Made by a program: the position numbers and the translations under genes. A DNA stretch of 64,000 nt from Aquilaria yunnanensis (taxonomy: Eukaryota; Streptophyta; Magnoliopsida; Malvales; Thymelaeaceae): contig CM077593.1 of assembly GCA_039654915.1 (NCBI GenBank), positions 74,628,501 to 74,692,500 on the forward strand, read 5' to 3'. Of this stretch, positions 37,960-50,990 are shown in pieces. Each line of letters opens with the position of its first letter. Position 1 is the stretch's first letter. The notes beneath the pieces are model-generated. The model did no database searches. It was given only the letters and a program-made list of their open reading frames with translations, and had not been told where the DNA came from.

Positions 37960-39055
37960 AAACTTTTGCTTTCCCTCAAGCAAAACTCAAAAGAAAAATC
38001 TAAAAAGGAAAATAAAATCATACTTTTTAGCGAAATAAAAATTATAGATAATTAAGAATTTAAGAGCCTTGTGAAATTAACAAGACTACTAAGCATGCAA
38101 CACCTTCAATTTGACACTTCCCAAAACAATTTAATGGAAACATTTCATGCTCAAGCCAGCAACCTATATCTCTTAAAGCTTAAAGAAAACTTCAAAATTT
38201 CATGCTAAGTAAAAAGCACAAACCATATTAACCCGAAGCTTACTATGTAGAACCATGCATACCACAAAACCATGGATATGGGTGAATAATTGAACTTTTC
38301 ACATTTTTTTTTCTTTTCAACAGTTCTTTTGTCTGTTGACAAATTTTACAGCAAGTGTACACTACAAGAGCACTGTCTATACCCATGTTATTTCTCAACA
38401 TAATTCAAGACGATCTTTGATCATACTCATGCCTCTAGCATCCTTTTGAGCTATGATCGACTCTTGGCTTAAGAGAAGACCCCAACCAACTTTAATACTA
38501 AAAACAATGGAGTAACAACTTATCCATACTAGTTATTTTTTTTCCTTTATTTAGCAATCAACCACACATCCATTAACCAATTCTTATCACAATTCTAACA
38601 TAGAAACTCATAATTTAGCATCCTTTGAACAGCATGCTAAACCCAAAAACTTGATGAAAAAAAAGCTTCTAAAGACCATTTATACTAGCTTGCTAACAAA
38701 TCAGAAAAACATTTCAAAACTAATTACGCACGAAAATGAAAGATTTCAAGAACCAATTACTTGAACTTCAAGTTAAGAACTCAAGACATTAAATTAACAA
38801 TCATTCTCTTTCAATAAGAAAATGCTCAATAGTTTGATTAAAAAACAATTAAGCTCCAAAAAGTTAAAAAATCTTAAAAAATCACTAAAAATTTGAAAAT
38901 CAATATAAAAAACTTAAGGCCTAAGTTACCCACTCCCCCACACTTATACTATACATTGTCCTCAATGTACAAACATGGGAAATAAAGTGAAAAAAGAAAG
39001 GTAATAGAAACTAATAGCACCCTGAAAGATTTAGTTGTTTAAGGTGCAAGTTGGC
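37960..39055 (-). other. A1 3' non-coding region with second purine tract
   Basis: 1.1 kb homologous to A2 46,380-47,730 in reverse complement. A second tract (AAGTGTGGGGGAGTGG on the minus strand) is at 38,930-38,945. No ORF supported. Ends at TTGGC, the A2 target duplication. Confidence 0.65.
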
Positions 39056-39791
39056 TGATATGCTCGTATTTAGCTAGGTTTTCTACTTGTTTTCCCTTGT
39101 GTTTGCTTACCTTTCGATAAGTTTATGCTAGGATTTTGTGCTTAATTGGTTCATATTTTATTTTTAGTTAGATTCCAGCCCCATTTAGGTTAGGAAGGAT
39201 TTTTATAAAGTTTTGGAGTTCAATTTCACATTTTAGCAAAGTTTAGAGCAAACAGGTCTTACAACATGCCAATGTAGTGCCTTACATGACCTCTTATAGG
39301 CCTGTGTCTTAGTTACATGCCCATGAGTCAAACTATGTCTTTAATTGGCAAGATTTTAAGTTCCAGAGGTGTTACATAGCCTTGAACATGGTGATGTGCC
39401 AAATCATATTTGACAGTTGATTAGGGTTTTTCTGGTTATTTATTGAAAACAGAATTGAGAGTCGAAAAGAGGCAGAAAAATACAGAAAAAACTAGAGAGC
39501 TTTCAAGAAGAAAGATTACTAGAGGCAATTATGATGATTAACACAGTTTAATGTATGTTGGATCAAAGATTCCTTGGAAGAAAAACAATTTATAGATAGG
39601 GACTTATTTCTTAGTTTTTCTTTGATTGTGTTGTGTTTATTTTGTGGCACTATGAGCTAAATTTTCCTACTTATGCTCAGAGTAACTAAAACCTAGGATC
39701 ATTTTGTTAGTGATTATTTTCTAGTTTAATATGATTATGATTTCTTCTAATCTATCTAATGTGCTTTGACCCATTAATTAATTGTAGCTAA
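39056..39791 (+). repeat. A2 5' LTR, left half
   Basis: Starts TGATATGCTCGTATTTAG; aligns with 47,746 onward until it is cut by T4 at TGTTACC (39,792). Confidence 0.8.
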
Positions 39792-42700
39792 TGTTACCAC
39801 TCTGAGTGCTTAAACACAATGACCAAATTCAGTGAGCTCAAGTATCAAGCAGTGCATGTCCTATAGGCCAAGCAAAACATGCACACTATATTTGTCTAAG
39901 TGGCCTTCTTAGCTTTATGCAAACATGTGCATATTGATCTAACCATCACACATATATTAACATACAAGTTCATTTGGTAGCATATATAATAACCAAAACC
40001 CCAGTTCAAGTTAATGGCATCCATGCAAAGTTCCATGTACATATACGAATTACATGCACATTTAGTGTGTTTTGCTGCTTATTCACATGTCCAAACTTTC
40101 ACACTGTGTCCAACTCAAAATCTACCCATGTCCTCCTACACCCTAAAGGTTTTAAAGAGTTAACTATACTTAAACATTCATAGGGAAATGGGTTTTAGAC
40201 ATTAAATCCATCTATAATTGTAGTAATGGATATTACATTCAACCAAGCAGAAATGGCCATATGAACAACGCACAGCAAAATCAGCCAACTTTGATAGACA
40301 TAACTTAGGCTACATGGCACCAAATCCAATGATTCAAAAGCCAAACTCTCCATCTTGAAGTGTTCTAAGTGGGGTCAAACTTTCATAGCTAAATACAACT
40401 TGTACAGTAATTTATGGTAGCTGGAGTACAAGGTACCAAATTTTAGCCACTATTGACCATTATGCCCATATAAAATTTCATAAAACTCATACACTTCATT
40501 TCCAGGTGTAAAGCCAACATGGGCAACTCCATACATGTATTAGACATATGGGCAAACCACCCTAAATTTTACATCATTCTACAAGCATCATAGGCCATAA
40601 TCTTCAAAATGGCCCATAAGCACCATATGGACAGAATTTCTCAAACACTTCCAACTACACTTCATTCATCCACATATCATTCACACACTATACATTCCAC
40701 ATACCCAATTCATTTACATGCCATTATGCACTACATACATGCCATAGCTTAGTTGATTCATACAATAAGCCTCTTGGAGGACTTCAAAAGCACTAAGTAC
40801 TCCAGAAACTTAAAGAGACCAGTTATTGTGTAAGGTAGAAAGTACCACCACTAAAAATAGCTATTGTGCTCCAAAAATCATGAAAGACTTTAGTTCATAA
40901 CTAGACATATGGAAGTTCATTTACCAAAACTTTCATAGGAAAACTCAAACTACAATTGTTAGTTTGATTGCTCCTTTTCAGGTGTTCCTAAAAATGCATA
41001 GAAAATGGAGGTAAGCTTCTTAAAGAAACTTAGTAAAGGCATATCATTAGAGCTTGATTTTTCAACAAAAAAGTTGAAATCCAAAGACACTAAAACACAA
41101 AAACATAGCACATATAGATAGATATAGCCAACCAAATGCAAAAACAAACACAACAACAAACATATGTAACACTGGCAGTAATAACACATTAGGGTTAGTC
41201 CATAAACATTCAAATAATCAATATATAATCACTATGGCAGCCCTCCTCAAGCTAATGTTTGGTCTTAGGAGGTCATTAGGTCCTAGTTACTACTAACTTG
41301 GACTCTAGAAATCCCTGTATTGTATGGTTTTAGGAGCCAAGCAAGCATAACAGAATATAACTGAAACCCTTTAGGATCCAAGTAAAACGGGGAAAACCGA
41401 GTGTTTGAAATTTTTCATACCTAATTTGGTTGAGATCTTTCCCCCAACTGTTAAGTCTAATCACAAAACTTGAATAGTTGACATGTTCAAGCTCTTTCTG
41501 GTATCCACATGAGCCTCTCGGGATCACCACGCCTCCACCACATTCTGGTAGATGCGTTTCTCTTACACCCATAGTGCTAGCTTGCATCCTCCAAGGAATG
41601 GCAAGAGAAGAGTGTGGCTAGTTTTAGAACTCTTCTGATTTCATTCTTTTGGGAGGCTAGGGCAAGAGCTGTAAAATTCTCATTATATGATGTAATTATA
41701 GTAAGACTTAACTCCCAAGCCTAATGGGTTTCAAAGCCCTAATCCAATTAGGTTTAATTTTGGGCTTAATAATGGCTCAAATTTTGGGTCAATTATTAAT
41801 AGGAAATTATCATGAAATTATAACCCAAATAGATGAGCCCATGCACTTAAATAATCCAAATAGGCTTTATGTGTGTGACCCAATAAGCTCTTACCACATT
41901 GGTAATGATCATAAATCACATTTATGATCATAAGCAATGAATGGTGTCCAGCAACAATCATTGCTACCCAAGTGACAAGATAGTCAGTGATTCGACTAAA
42001 CCTCTATGATCATTATCCATATATGCCATTGTCCCTTTGTCCAATATATCAAGACTAAGCACGAGACATGGAATGTGTCACTCTCATATAGCGCAATGTT
42101 TTGTTTCTTGATTCCTGAGTAGACAAACTTAAACTGATGACATTGATATCTTATGTCAACTCATCCAAGTATGGCCATGCATTTTCTAAGTCTCACTCTA
42201 TCAAGGGGCCCAAAGATATCACTCCCGATACATAGGACGGACAAATCTTATCTTGTCATACAAAACGCTCCACATGATATGTAACATACCCAATGACCTC
42301 CTTTGAGTTCACTCAGTTATGAACAATGAAGGGAAGTATCAAAGTATGTGACTCACATGTAGGGAACCTTGATGACCTAAGGTCAAAAGATGATATATAC
42401 ATGATCACTATGAGAATCACTTATGACACTCATATAACGATCCATGTAGCGTTCTCATGGTGGGTCAATCTAGTACACAAGTTTTCTAACTTGTACCAAT
42501 ATGTAGACTACATATCTTATATTAGTCTCCACATACGCAAGTCTTTACATATTATTGCAACCTACTCCACAATAATACTAGACCAAGGACATTTAAGAAT
42601 ATCATTATTCTAGGGTTACAATTATGTTTATTACGTTACGCAGAAACAAAACAACAAACTTAATTACTAGATTAATGCCTCAATAAAATATCATGCCTCA

Positions 42701-43330
42701 ATGTCCAAAATATAATTATCTCATAATTGGCTTTTGGGCACAACACTAACATGTATAAACTACCATCAATGTGGGCAAAAACCCTAACATCGAAACCTTG
42801 GGCACACTTTCCCTCTTAACCCATACTTGGTTCCTTGAGCTTTTTAATCTCTTCCAACCATGTTCTTAGCTTCATGGGCTTGATTTATATTGATTAATTA
42901 AGGTATGGTGGCTATGGAAGAAGATAGAATAGCTCAAAGAAGAATCCTAAAAATGGTGGAGGCAAAAAATGAGAGAAAATGGCCCAGAAATGAAGATTTT
43001 TCTTCATTTATTCATCATTTTGACTTATGTCAAAATTATCTCATGGCATAGTTAAAACTTTTGCGATTCAAGCCCATACTTGAACATAAGGTAACTGGCC
43101 ATATAGGATGGAAAAATGACAAATGTTGACCTCTTTTAACCTTGTCAAAAATCATTATAACTTTAGGCAAAAAAGATGGACACTTAAGCATCTTAGTTGG
43201 CATTATGCCATAAATGGCAAACTTTGCCTCTTTGAGCACTTTGATCCCCAACAATATCTTTAATTTTATTCATGTCCATTCTTCATAATTCCATCCATGT
43301 CCTTTCATAGCCCTCTTTTAACTTGCACAT
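39792..43330. mobile_element. T4: diverged T-family unit, right end lost, interrupted by C3
   Basis: Starts TGTTACCACTC and follows T1-T3 in order with more differences. Interrupted by C3 (41,321-42,751) and resumes with T sequence (plant words such as GTGGCTATGGAAGAAG also in T1). The GGTAACA end is absent: between about 43,300 and 43,400 it passes into Athila motif sequence. Right boundary approximate. Non-coding. Confidence 0.65.
41321..42751 (-). mobile_element. C3: copia solo LTR in T4
   Basis: 1,431 bp, aligns end to end with the C2 LTRs, ends TGTATGG and ACTAACA. Perfect TSD TGTAT (41,316-41,320 and 42,752-42,756). No primer site or polypurine tract beside it, so it is a product of LTR-LTR recombination. 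Confidence 0.92.
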
Positions 43331-43898
43331 GTTCTTACCCATGTTTCCAAAAGTTTAAAATTCCAAAAATTTACATGCGTAAAGACATGCCCATGTTTTA
43401 AAATTTGTTATTCATACACGGTTTAATTCATACCCATGCTAGGAAATGTGTTTCTTTTCTATGCTTAAAACCTTTAAGTCACAGGGCATAAACACGGTTG
43501 CATGCATAACCATGTACATCATCATGTGTACCTAATGCAATGGCAGTCACGCCCCTGTTAAAACCATGTTACCTTTCTAGTTTCAAACAGACCCAAGAGC
43601 ACTAGAGCTTGTGCACTAGCTTTTATATGCTTGTGACTAAAGGCATGTTATTGAGGCATGACTATGCATCTGCCCATGTTTATATCCATGCTTAACTTCT
43701 TTTCAAGACATTTCAACTTCCAGTAACTTAGCATATGTTCATATACACCTTCAAACAAGACCATGTAAGGATCTTGTGTTTCATAACTAAATCAAAATTA
43801 TTTTACTTTAGGAATAAGAACATGGTTTGTAACACACCCATGTTTACAACTATTGATGTAAACCACATTGGTATATTGACCAAGGAACACGCCCAAGA
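43331..43898 (+). repeat. A2 post-pol motif region
   Basis: Non-coding part with repeated CATG-containing words (ACATGCCCATGT, ACACGGTT, ACCCATGTT), as in A3, A1 and the LTRs. No ORF. Confidence 0.5.
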
Positions 43899-44866
43899 TG
43901 TTTTTCCAGCTCCACAAGGCATCAAAGAGACTAGATTTAAACCCCCACCCCTAATCAACTTGTGATTACAAACAAGAAGTATAAGAAAACCAAGAACACA
44001 TGCAACTTGGGTACCAAGGTAGTCCTCAAAGAACAAAAGAGAATTTTTCTTCAAAATAGCAATATTATTTCATATAAAGGTTGTGTATTACAACTAGAAT
44101 ATATGCCTATTTATAGGCTTAAACTAGTGTTAAGGACTCAGCAAAATTCACAGCCAAGTCACATAGGAGACCTAGGTACAAAAGACTTAAGAAAACCTAG
44201 TCAAAGTAGGACTCTTACACCCTTTTAACACATGTTTAAGGTGTGCAACATATGCCACTCATCCTATCCGACTTGAATCAATTCCATAGCCTAAATAACG
44301 TCCTAAATAATGTAAATAATCAGAAAAATAAATAAAATAAAGTGCAAATATAAGTTTGGCCCTAAAAACCCCAAAATGGTATTCTCCGGTGCTCTTATAG
44401 GCTCTTTAGGGTTTTTGCTTGTATCTTTAAATCCAAGCTTGAATATTTGAGTTCCATTGATGTGATTCTTCCTCTTATATGTTGAAAAGAGGTCTTAAAA
44501 GGTTAGAGCTCAAAGATCCAACTTGTAGAGGCTAAATGGCATTGAAACACTTCAAGGAGGCTCCAAGTGTGCACTTGAGGGGTGCCCTTGGAGTTCCTTG
44601 TCTTAGGACTTGTCTAGGCATTCTAGGATTGAGTACTGAGCTTGGCCATCATCTCCATATGATTCATTGAATGTTCCAGCAGCTCTTTGTGAAATTCCAA
44701 GTCCATTCTCCATAAAGAAGCTTGAGACAAAAGCTTAAAGTACATTAGTGAGCTCCTTAGCCTTCTTTCTTGTCATTGGTCCACTAGTTATCTTCAATGC
44801 GTCCTTGCCATCCTTGGTTGTGCCTTCCTTGATCACATCAACTATGTTCATTAAAATTTTAAGTAA
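43899..44866 (-). mobile_element. G3: inverted fragment of a G1-like 3' end (pol tail and LTR-like sequence)
   Basis: The minus strand from 44,866 encodes a decayed tail with TSGPMTRKKAKEL, the counterpart of GPLIRKRAKK in G1. Next comes a segment rich in CTCCAAGGG/CTTGGAG words also found in G1 near 59,390, and farther down a TATAAATAG sequence (near 44,110) followed by LTR-like R/U5 sequence. No TSD found; edges approximate. Confidence 0.55.
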
Positions 44867-46379
44867 CCCGTTCATCTACACACCTGTGTCAATAACTATG
44901 TTTGAACGAACCTGATTAAATTAGAATTTTAATGTTGTTTCACAATCATAAGTGCACTTCTCACTTTTTTCATTGTTCCTTTCCTACTTCTTTATGCAAT
45001 AAATTGATGGAAGCTACATCTAGTTCAAGAATAATGTGGAAAAAATCTTTCCTATTTTCCTATAGTTAATATTTGGATTAATAGGGCAAAATTTTGATAT
45101 GATTCTAAATGCATTATGGCTGCCAATTATGGATTATCATTGTTGAGCTTGAGACATAAGCCTAGAATTAATGAATAAGCATAAGATCTTCTTACTTGTA
45201 ACCCAAGTTATTTAGTTCACTAAGTGTTTGATATATGTTCTCAATGGTTTAATGATGCTTTTCTAATGGTTATAATGAGTCCACAAATTATGGCACTTCA
45301 TTGGGATGAGATGGAGCATATCCTTTAGGAGATTTCTACCCAGTTTGTGTCCCTTGAGGCATACTCTCTCCACAAGGCCCACATGGATCGAGTGATCATC
45401 TTTCAACCACACTTTGACCATTTCACTACCAATCCAGTAGAGATTCATGATGTTGTGGCCCATTAGCCTTTAGGGGTTTGTGATCTAAGACTTCAATATG
45501 GACATTCATGCAGAATGTTGAGTTGTATTTTTATGCCGATGACATTCATCGTCACCTTAAGTTGTCACCACTCTAGGCCGTTTTCCTTAGCTAGAGAAGG
45601 ATGAGCTTACTTAGACTCTTTGTGGTTAACTCATTGCGTAGACCACCACTACCGAGCGCAATTCACTCCTTTGATTATCCCAGTTATTGTCCACTAAATA
45701 GTAATGGTTCATTTTTCTCACTAAGTGCCTCTACTGCTAGGCACTTGCTAATGCTGTTACTATGGAACAAGTGCTTCAATTGTATGCCATTCTCATCGAT
45801 AGGCCGACCAGCATTGGTTGAGTGATACTACAAATGATCATGAGGGTTGTCCATGACTTGACTCTCCCATGGTTTTCTCTCAATTAATTACAGAGCTCTT
45901 AATTACACAACATGGCATTTGTCCCCGTGGAGCAATCTGAGTTGTTATCCCACTGCACCCACATGATGATAGTTATGCTGAGAGTGATATCAAGGAAGAC
46001 GCTCTTACCGATGCCATTGCCGACCATGCTCTTGTCTAGAGCTATTACTTTCATCATGACATTACTTGTTTTCCATGCTACTACAGATGTATTTCCATTT
46101 TATTTTTGTTCACTGTGTTTGACTTTATTGTTGGAGCACCATTTGCTCCTTTTCTATTTCATATTATTTTGCTGTAGTTTCTATATTTCCTAGTTCTTTT
46201 GTTATATTTTGTAATTGATCATCTTTTCTATTTGTTTGGAAGCCTCACATTTCAATTTGAAGCTCTGCCAACAACCTTTTTTATAGAACTTTTGGAATGC
46301 CAACTTGCATGACAAGCAACTAATTTTTCTTTTCAATGGTGGTATTAGTTTATATCACCTTTTCTTTTTTCACTTTATT
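44867..46379 (+). pseudogene. A2 decayed post-pol region with traces of the Athila ORF
   Basis: Non-coding motif sequence followed from about 45,240 by short frames (45,601-45,825 and 45,912-46,193) whose layout mirrors the Athila ORF of A1. The wording around 45,760-45,890 (YAILIDRP..., VVHDLTLPWFSL) resembles Athila ORF products but I cannot align it surely. Many stops. Treated as a remnant. Confidence 0.4.
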
Positions 46380-47730
46380 TTCTATGTTAGTAAATTGAGG
46401 GCAATGTACAATTTTAGTGTGGGGGAGTGGTATTATCTTTAGCCCTTATCTTTTTTTTTTCCCTAAATATCTCTTTTCAGTGTGTTTTTTTGAAAATTTC
46501 TAACTTTTTTGGAGCCTAATTGTTTTGAATCATATTATTGAGCATGTTCTTATTACTAGAGAGTAATTCTTAATTTAATAGTAAATGACACTAATTGTTC
46601 CTAAACAATGCCAACGTTGCTTAATTTCTTGAAACTATGAATTATTGCATCATCATCATCAAACTACCCAAATATTGTACCATCATCCTTAAACTACACA
46701 ATTATTGCACCTGTTGTCTTGTCGTATGCTAACTGTTAAAAAGTGACAAAAGTTGGGAAAAAATTGCACAATTTTGGGATGATTAAGTAGCATTTTATAG
46801 TTTCAAGATGATTAAACAACATTAGGATAGTTTAGGGATGACGAGCATCATTTACCTTAATTTAATGTCTTGAGATCTTAACTTGAAGACCAAGTAAGTG
46901 ATTCTTGAAATCTATCGCTTCTGTGCTAAATTTGTTTTCAAAATGCTTTCAAGATTCATTAGCAAGCTAGTGGAAGATGATCTCTATAAGCTGTTATTTT
47001 TGCATAAAGTTTTTGTATTTAGTGCACTATTCAAAGCATTTTAAGCTTTGAGTTTCTTTGATCGATTTGTGGTTGATTGTTGAATGATATAATCAACATA
47101 ATGTTATGTGGATGTATGCTACTCCACTATTGTTAGTGTTGTAGTAGGTTGGCGTCTTCTCCTAAGGCAAGAGTCAATCACTATATGAAAAAATGTGAAG
47201 AGCATGAGTATGATCAAATATCATCTTGGATTGTGTTTCGAATTAGCTTGGGTATCGATAAAGCTCTTTTGGTGTACACTTCATGTAAAATTTTTTGGCA
47301 CATGAAGAGAATTACTTGAAAAAAAAAAAGAGAAACAGAGAAAAAGGAATTGAAAAGTTTAATTAATCACCCAATCCATGTTTTTGTGGTTTGAAGGGTG
47401 GTGCATAGTGAGCTTGGGCTTAGTGTGGTTTTTATTTTTTACTTTGCACGAAAATTTATGCCTTTCCCTTTAGCTTTGAAGACATGGGTTGTAAGCTTGA
47501 GGATGAATTGTTCCCATTAATTATTTTGTTTTAAGAAGGTTAGATTAAAGGTGTTGCATACTTGGTAGTCTTGTTAACTTCTCATGACCCCTAAAGTCTC
47601 AATCCTCTCTATACCTCTTTTGCTCAAGTGTATGATTTAACAATTTCTATGATTCAATGGTTTTTAAGTTTTGAATTTTCTTGTTCAAATTTTTATTTTG
47701 AGGTTTTGCATGAGAGCAAGCAAAAGTTCA
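46380..47730 (+). other. A2 3' non-coding region with internal purine tract
   Basis: Homologous to A1 37,960-39,055. Purine tract AGTGTGGGGGAGTGG at 46,416-46,430, about 1.3 kb upstream of the LTR-proximal one. No ORF. Confidence 0.65.
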
Positions 47731-47745
47731 AGTGTGGGGGAAATA
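47731..47745 (+). other. A2 polypurine tract
   Basis: AGTGTGGGGGAAATA immediately before the 3' LTR. Confidence 0.85.
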
Positions 47746-49162
47746 TGATATGCTCATATTTAGCTATGTTTTCTATATGTTGTCCCTTATGTTTGTTTGT
47801 CTTTTGATGAGTTTATGCTATGATTTGGTGCTTAATTGGTTCATATTTTATTTTCAAATTATATTTCAGCTTCAATTAGGTTAGGAAGGCTTTATGCAAA
47901 GTTCTAGAGCTGAATTGCAAATTTTGGTAAAGTTTGGAGTTAACAAGCCTTACAACACACCCATGTAGTGCCTTACATGCCCTTTTTATACGCTCGTGTC
48001 TATGTTACACACCCATGAGTTAAACCGTGTCATTAATTGGTGAGATTTTAAGTTCTAGAGGTGTTACACGGCCTTGAGCATGGGTGTATTCCAAACTATG
48101 TTTGACTGCTAATTAGGGTTTTTCGAGTTATTCACTAAAAATAAAAAATGGAAAGTCTATGGAAAAATAAAAGACTTTTCAAGGGGAAAGGCTACCGGAG
48201 GCAGTTCTAATAATCAACACTATTTAATACAGGTTGGATTAAAGATTCCTTGGAGGAGGAAATGCAATTCGGAGATGATTACTTGTTTTTTTTAGTTTTT
48301 GTTTGATTCTATTGTGTATATTTTGTTCCACTATGAGCTAAATTTTCCTACTCATGCTTAGAGTAGGTGAACCCTATGGTGATTTTATGATTGTGATTAA
48401 TTTCTGGTTTAATATGATTATGATTTTCTTGTGATCTAACCAATGTTCTTTGATGTGTTGATTAATAGTAACCAGCCTATCAATTCAATGTGGGATGATG
48501 AATATATACAAGTAGTATTTGGTATATTTGTTGTGGATCACCATTGGCTAGAAGAGATATTATCAAAACTGGGTGCAATGGGTGTGATATAATACCTCTA
48601 GATTAGGGTAAAACCTAAAAGTGGGCCATAGGGCTAGTATTGTAATCTTAAGAAGTGCAGTATGCGTAAACTCTCTATCAATGACTTAAGAATAGTGATT
48701 AGTGTAATACGAATAACATGGAGCCAGTCTAATTTAGGTAGTACCCTACAGTCTAAGTTAATCACAATCTTGTTAAGTCAAAGTAAAAGCAACATAAAGG
48801 ATTTCTAGGGGTATTCAATTCTAAGTGTGAGGTTTCTTATCGTTGGTTGTCTTAATTGATTCTCCATTGCTAGTCAATAGTTAATTGTTGATTGTTTTCA
48901 CTACAGTAGTTAGTTTAGTTAATTAGCATTAGTTAGTTAAACAAGCATCCTTGAATTGTCTAGTAGATAATACAGAAAGGTTAAGCATGGTAGACAACCT
49001 CCATTTCTTAGGAAAAATGATCTTGGTACTTTCCATTGGCATACTTTAATGATAGGTGTGCTTACTTGTGAGTTTTCATATTTATGAGTATAGAGAGATT
49101 TGACACATCCACATTAACTATTAGTAAAGTGGGAAAGGTTTGTGTGAACTACAAACACATCA
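47746..49162 (+). repeat. A2 3' LTR
   Basis: 1,417 bp, starts TGATATGCTCAT and ends AAACACATCA; complete copy and the best reference in the window for A1, A2 and A3 LTRs. Followed by TSD TCGGC. Confidence 0.88.
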
Positions 49163-50990
49163 TCGGCATTCCAAAAGATACATAAAAAGTTTGGTCAAGC
49201 TTCGAGTTTAATAGAAAGGCTTCCATGAAAACATAAAAGATGATCAATAACAAAAATAAGAAAAGAAATAGCAAAGATAGTAAACTATAACAGAAATATA
49301 AAGAAACTAAAATAGTAGCAACCAATGCTCTAATAACAATGTCAAACATAAACTAAATAAAATAAAGCAAATAAAATAATAACCAAAATAATAAAAATAT
49401 AAACATAAATAAAATGAAGTCAATGCCCTGATATCCATCAATCATCTCTCATTGTAGATGATCTTGAAGGTATAAGATCAGCAGTAGTGCTCAGAGTAGT
49501 CATGATCTATGTAAGCTCCGCAGGACCCTCAATAGTCCCAAACTTAGAACTCGGCTCCATAACTATGGGATTTGTTGTGGTCTTTCCAACCTCCTCAACA
49601 ACAGTAGCAGCAACCTCCTCTTCAGCTCTCTCAACAGCTCCTTCAACAACATCCTTAGTAACAACCTTGGCAACCTCTACTCTTTGTCATCTCCCCCTCA
49701 ACGGCTCTCTTAACAACCACTTCCTTCTACTAATGAGTAGCATCCATAGTTGATGCTATGATAGTAGTGGCCTCATCCACCTCAGCTACTAGCTTAGCCT
49801 CATCTCCTTAATCATGGCCAAAGGAACCTGGAAGTAGCTAGTCGAATCATCATCATGCTAGGAAAAGGACTGATGAACATAACCAGAGGTCTCGGTATCT
49901 TCAAAATGTGAAAAGTATAGGTGAACAACCTCTTCCAAGCTCAAGCTCTTTACCTCAACAGAAGAAAGGTGGGTCTCAATTCCAAGCAGGTGAGTGACCA
50001 TAAACTCAAGATGGTCCAAGATAAGCTACTATCTTTGAAAGATAATCAACAAAGTAAGCAACTCAAAATTGGTAAAAATTGATGTAACTTGTGCCTCTAC
50101 AGCAACCTGCTCATTTGCTTAAATCTCCTCATGTGACCTCAAAGTAAACATTGCTGAGCCATCTATGAGACTAGTAGTTTTCAACATCCTCATAGACTTG
50201 AATAATTCCAAGTTGGCCATACTCAGGCCTCAGTAGCTCTGTAAGATGCCTTGCTAGTGGCAGTGGACCGAGGTTCTTCACCAACCTCATAATGCATGCT
50301 CCAACACATATGGCCCCAGCCTCACCTTCTAGCTAGTGTCCTTAATCCCCTAAGCAAAAGCTTAGCATAAATGATAAGACACCTAATTAACAATGTAGAA
50401 AAATAGTAGAGATCCTTCTCAGTCAAAATACCGGTGCTCTCCCTCCATCCAACTATAGAGTCGGCTAGCAAGTAATGGACGTAACCAACGACTGGTGACC
50501 TCAACATGGATGCCTTGGATAACTAAGGTTGGTAGAAAGCCTCATCATCAGCAATCTCATTCCAAAACTCATGGGCAGCAAGGTTGGTGGCACCAAAATT
50601 GCATAATGAACTACTGTGCTCCTCAGACTTAACAAGTTCTAGGGTGTTGAAGCCACAACGCCAGCCAAACTCATCAATACTCATAGCATAGCTCGTCCAA
50701 CCCAACTGAAACTTAACTGCATCCTTCCTATTCTAACTAATATTTTTTGCATCAAACTCCAACGTACTCAGAAACTATACAGTAAACTCATTATAAACGA
50801 GCTCCTGACAATCAAAAACTAATAACAAACCATTAAAGCCCACTAGGAACCAAACATCATCAACCATACCAAGCTGGGCTAAGGTATCCCAATCAATAAC
50901 TCAACTAGCCTTGAAAGGCTTCTCTGCTAGTCTATTGAATCTCTCCTACTGAGAATCCTCCTTAAAGTTGATAAGAGCATTCAACTTTTT
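49163..50990 (-). pseudogene. A1 Athila ORF (post-pol ORF), decayed
   Basis: Minus-strand frames 50,705-50,523 (GWTSYAMSIDEFGW...) and 50,507-50,322 (VGYVHYLLADSIVGW, GILTEKDLYYF) resemble the ATHILA ORF-1 family of plant gypsy elements, which lies downstream of pol. Frame broken by stops at about 50,521 and after 50,322, with low-complexity Thr/Ser remnants to about 49,450. 49,163-49,450 is AT-rich and non-coding. Function of this family is not established. Confidence 0.6.

Larger units (their letters stand above)
39056..49162 (+). mobile_element. A2: Athila-type element inserted in A1, opposite orientation
   Basis: 5' LTR fragment 39,056-39,791, T4 with C3 (39,792-about 43,330), post-pol non-coding part, G3 fragment, decayed Athila ORF region, purine tracts and a full 3' LTR (47,746-49,162). 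TSD TTGGC (39,051-39,055) versus TCGGC (49,163-49,167), one transition. A deletion removed the right end of T4, the rest of the 5' LTR, gag and pol. Confidence 0.8.

Noticed and set aside
49487..49753. Plus-strand 88-aa Ser/Thr-rich ORF
   Set aside because: Antisense to the A1 Athila ORF tail and low-complexity.
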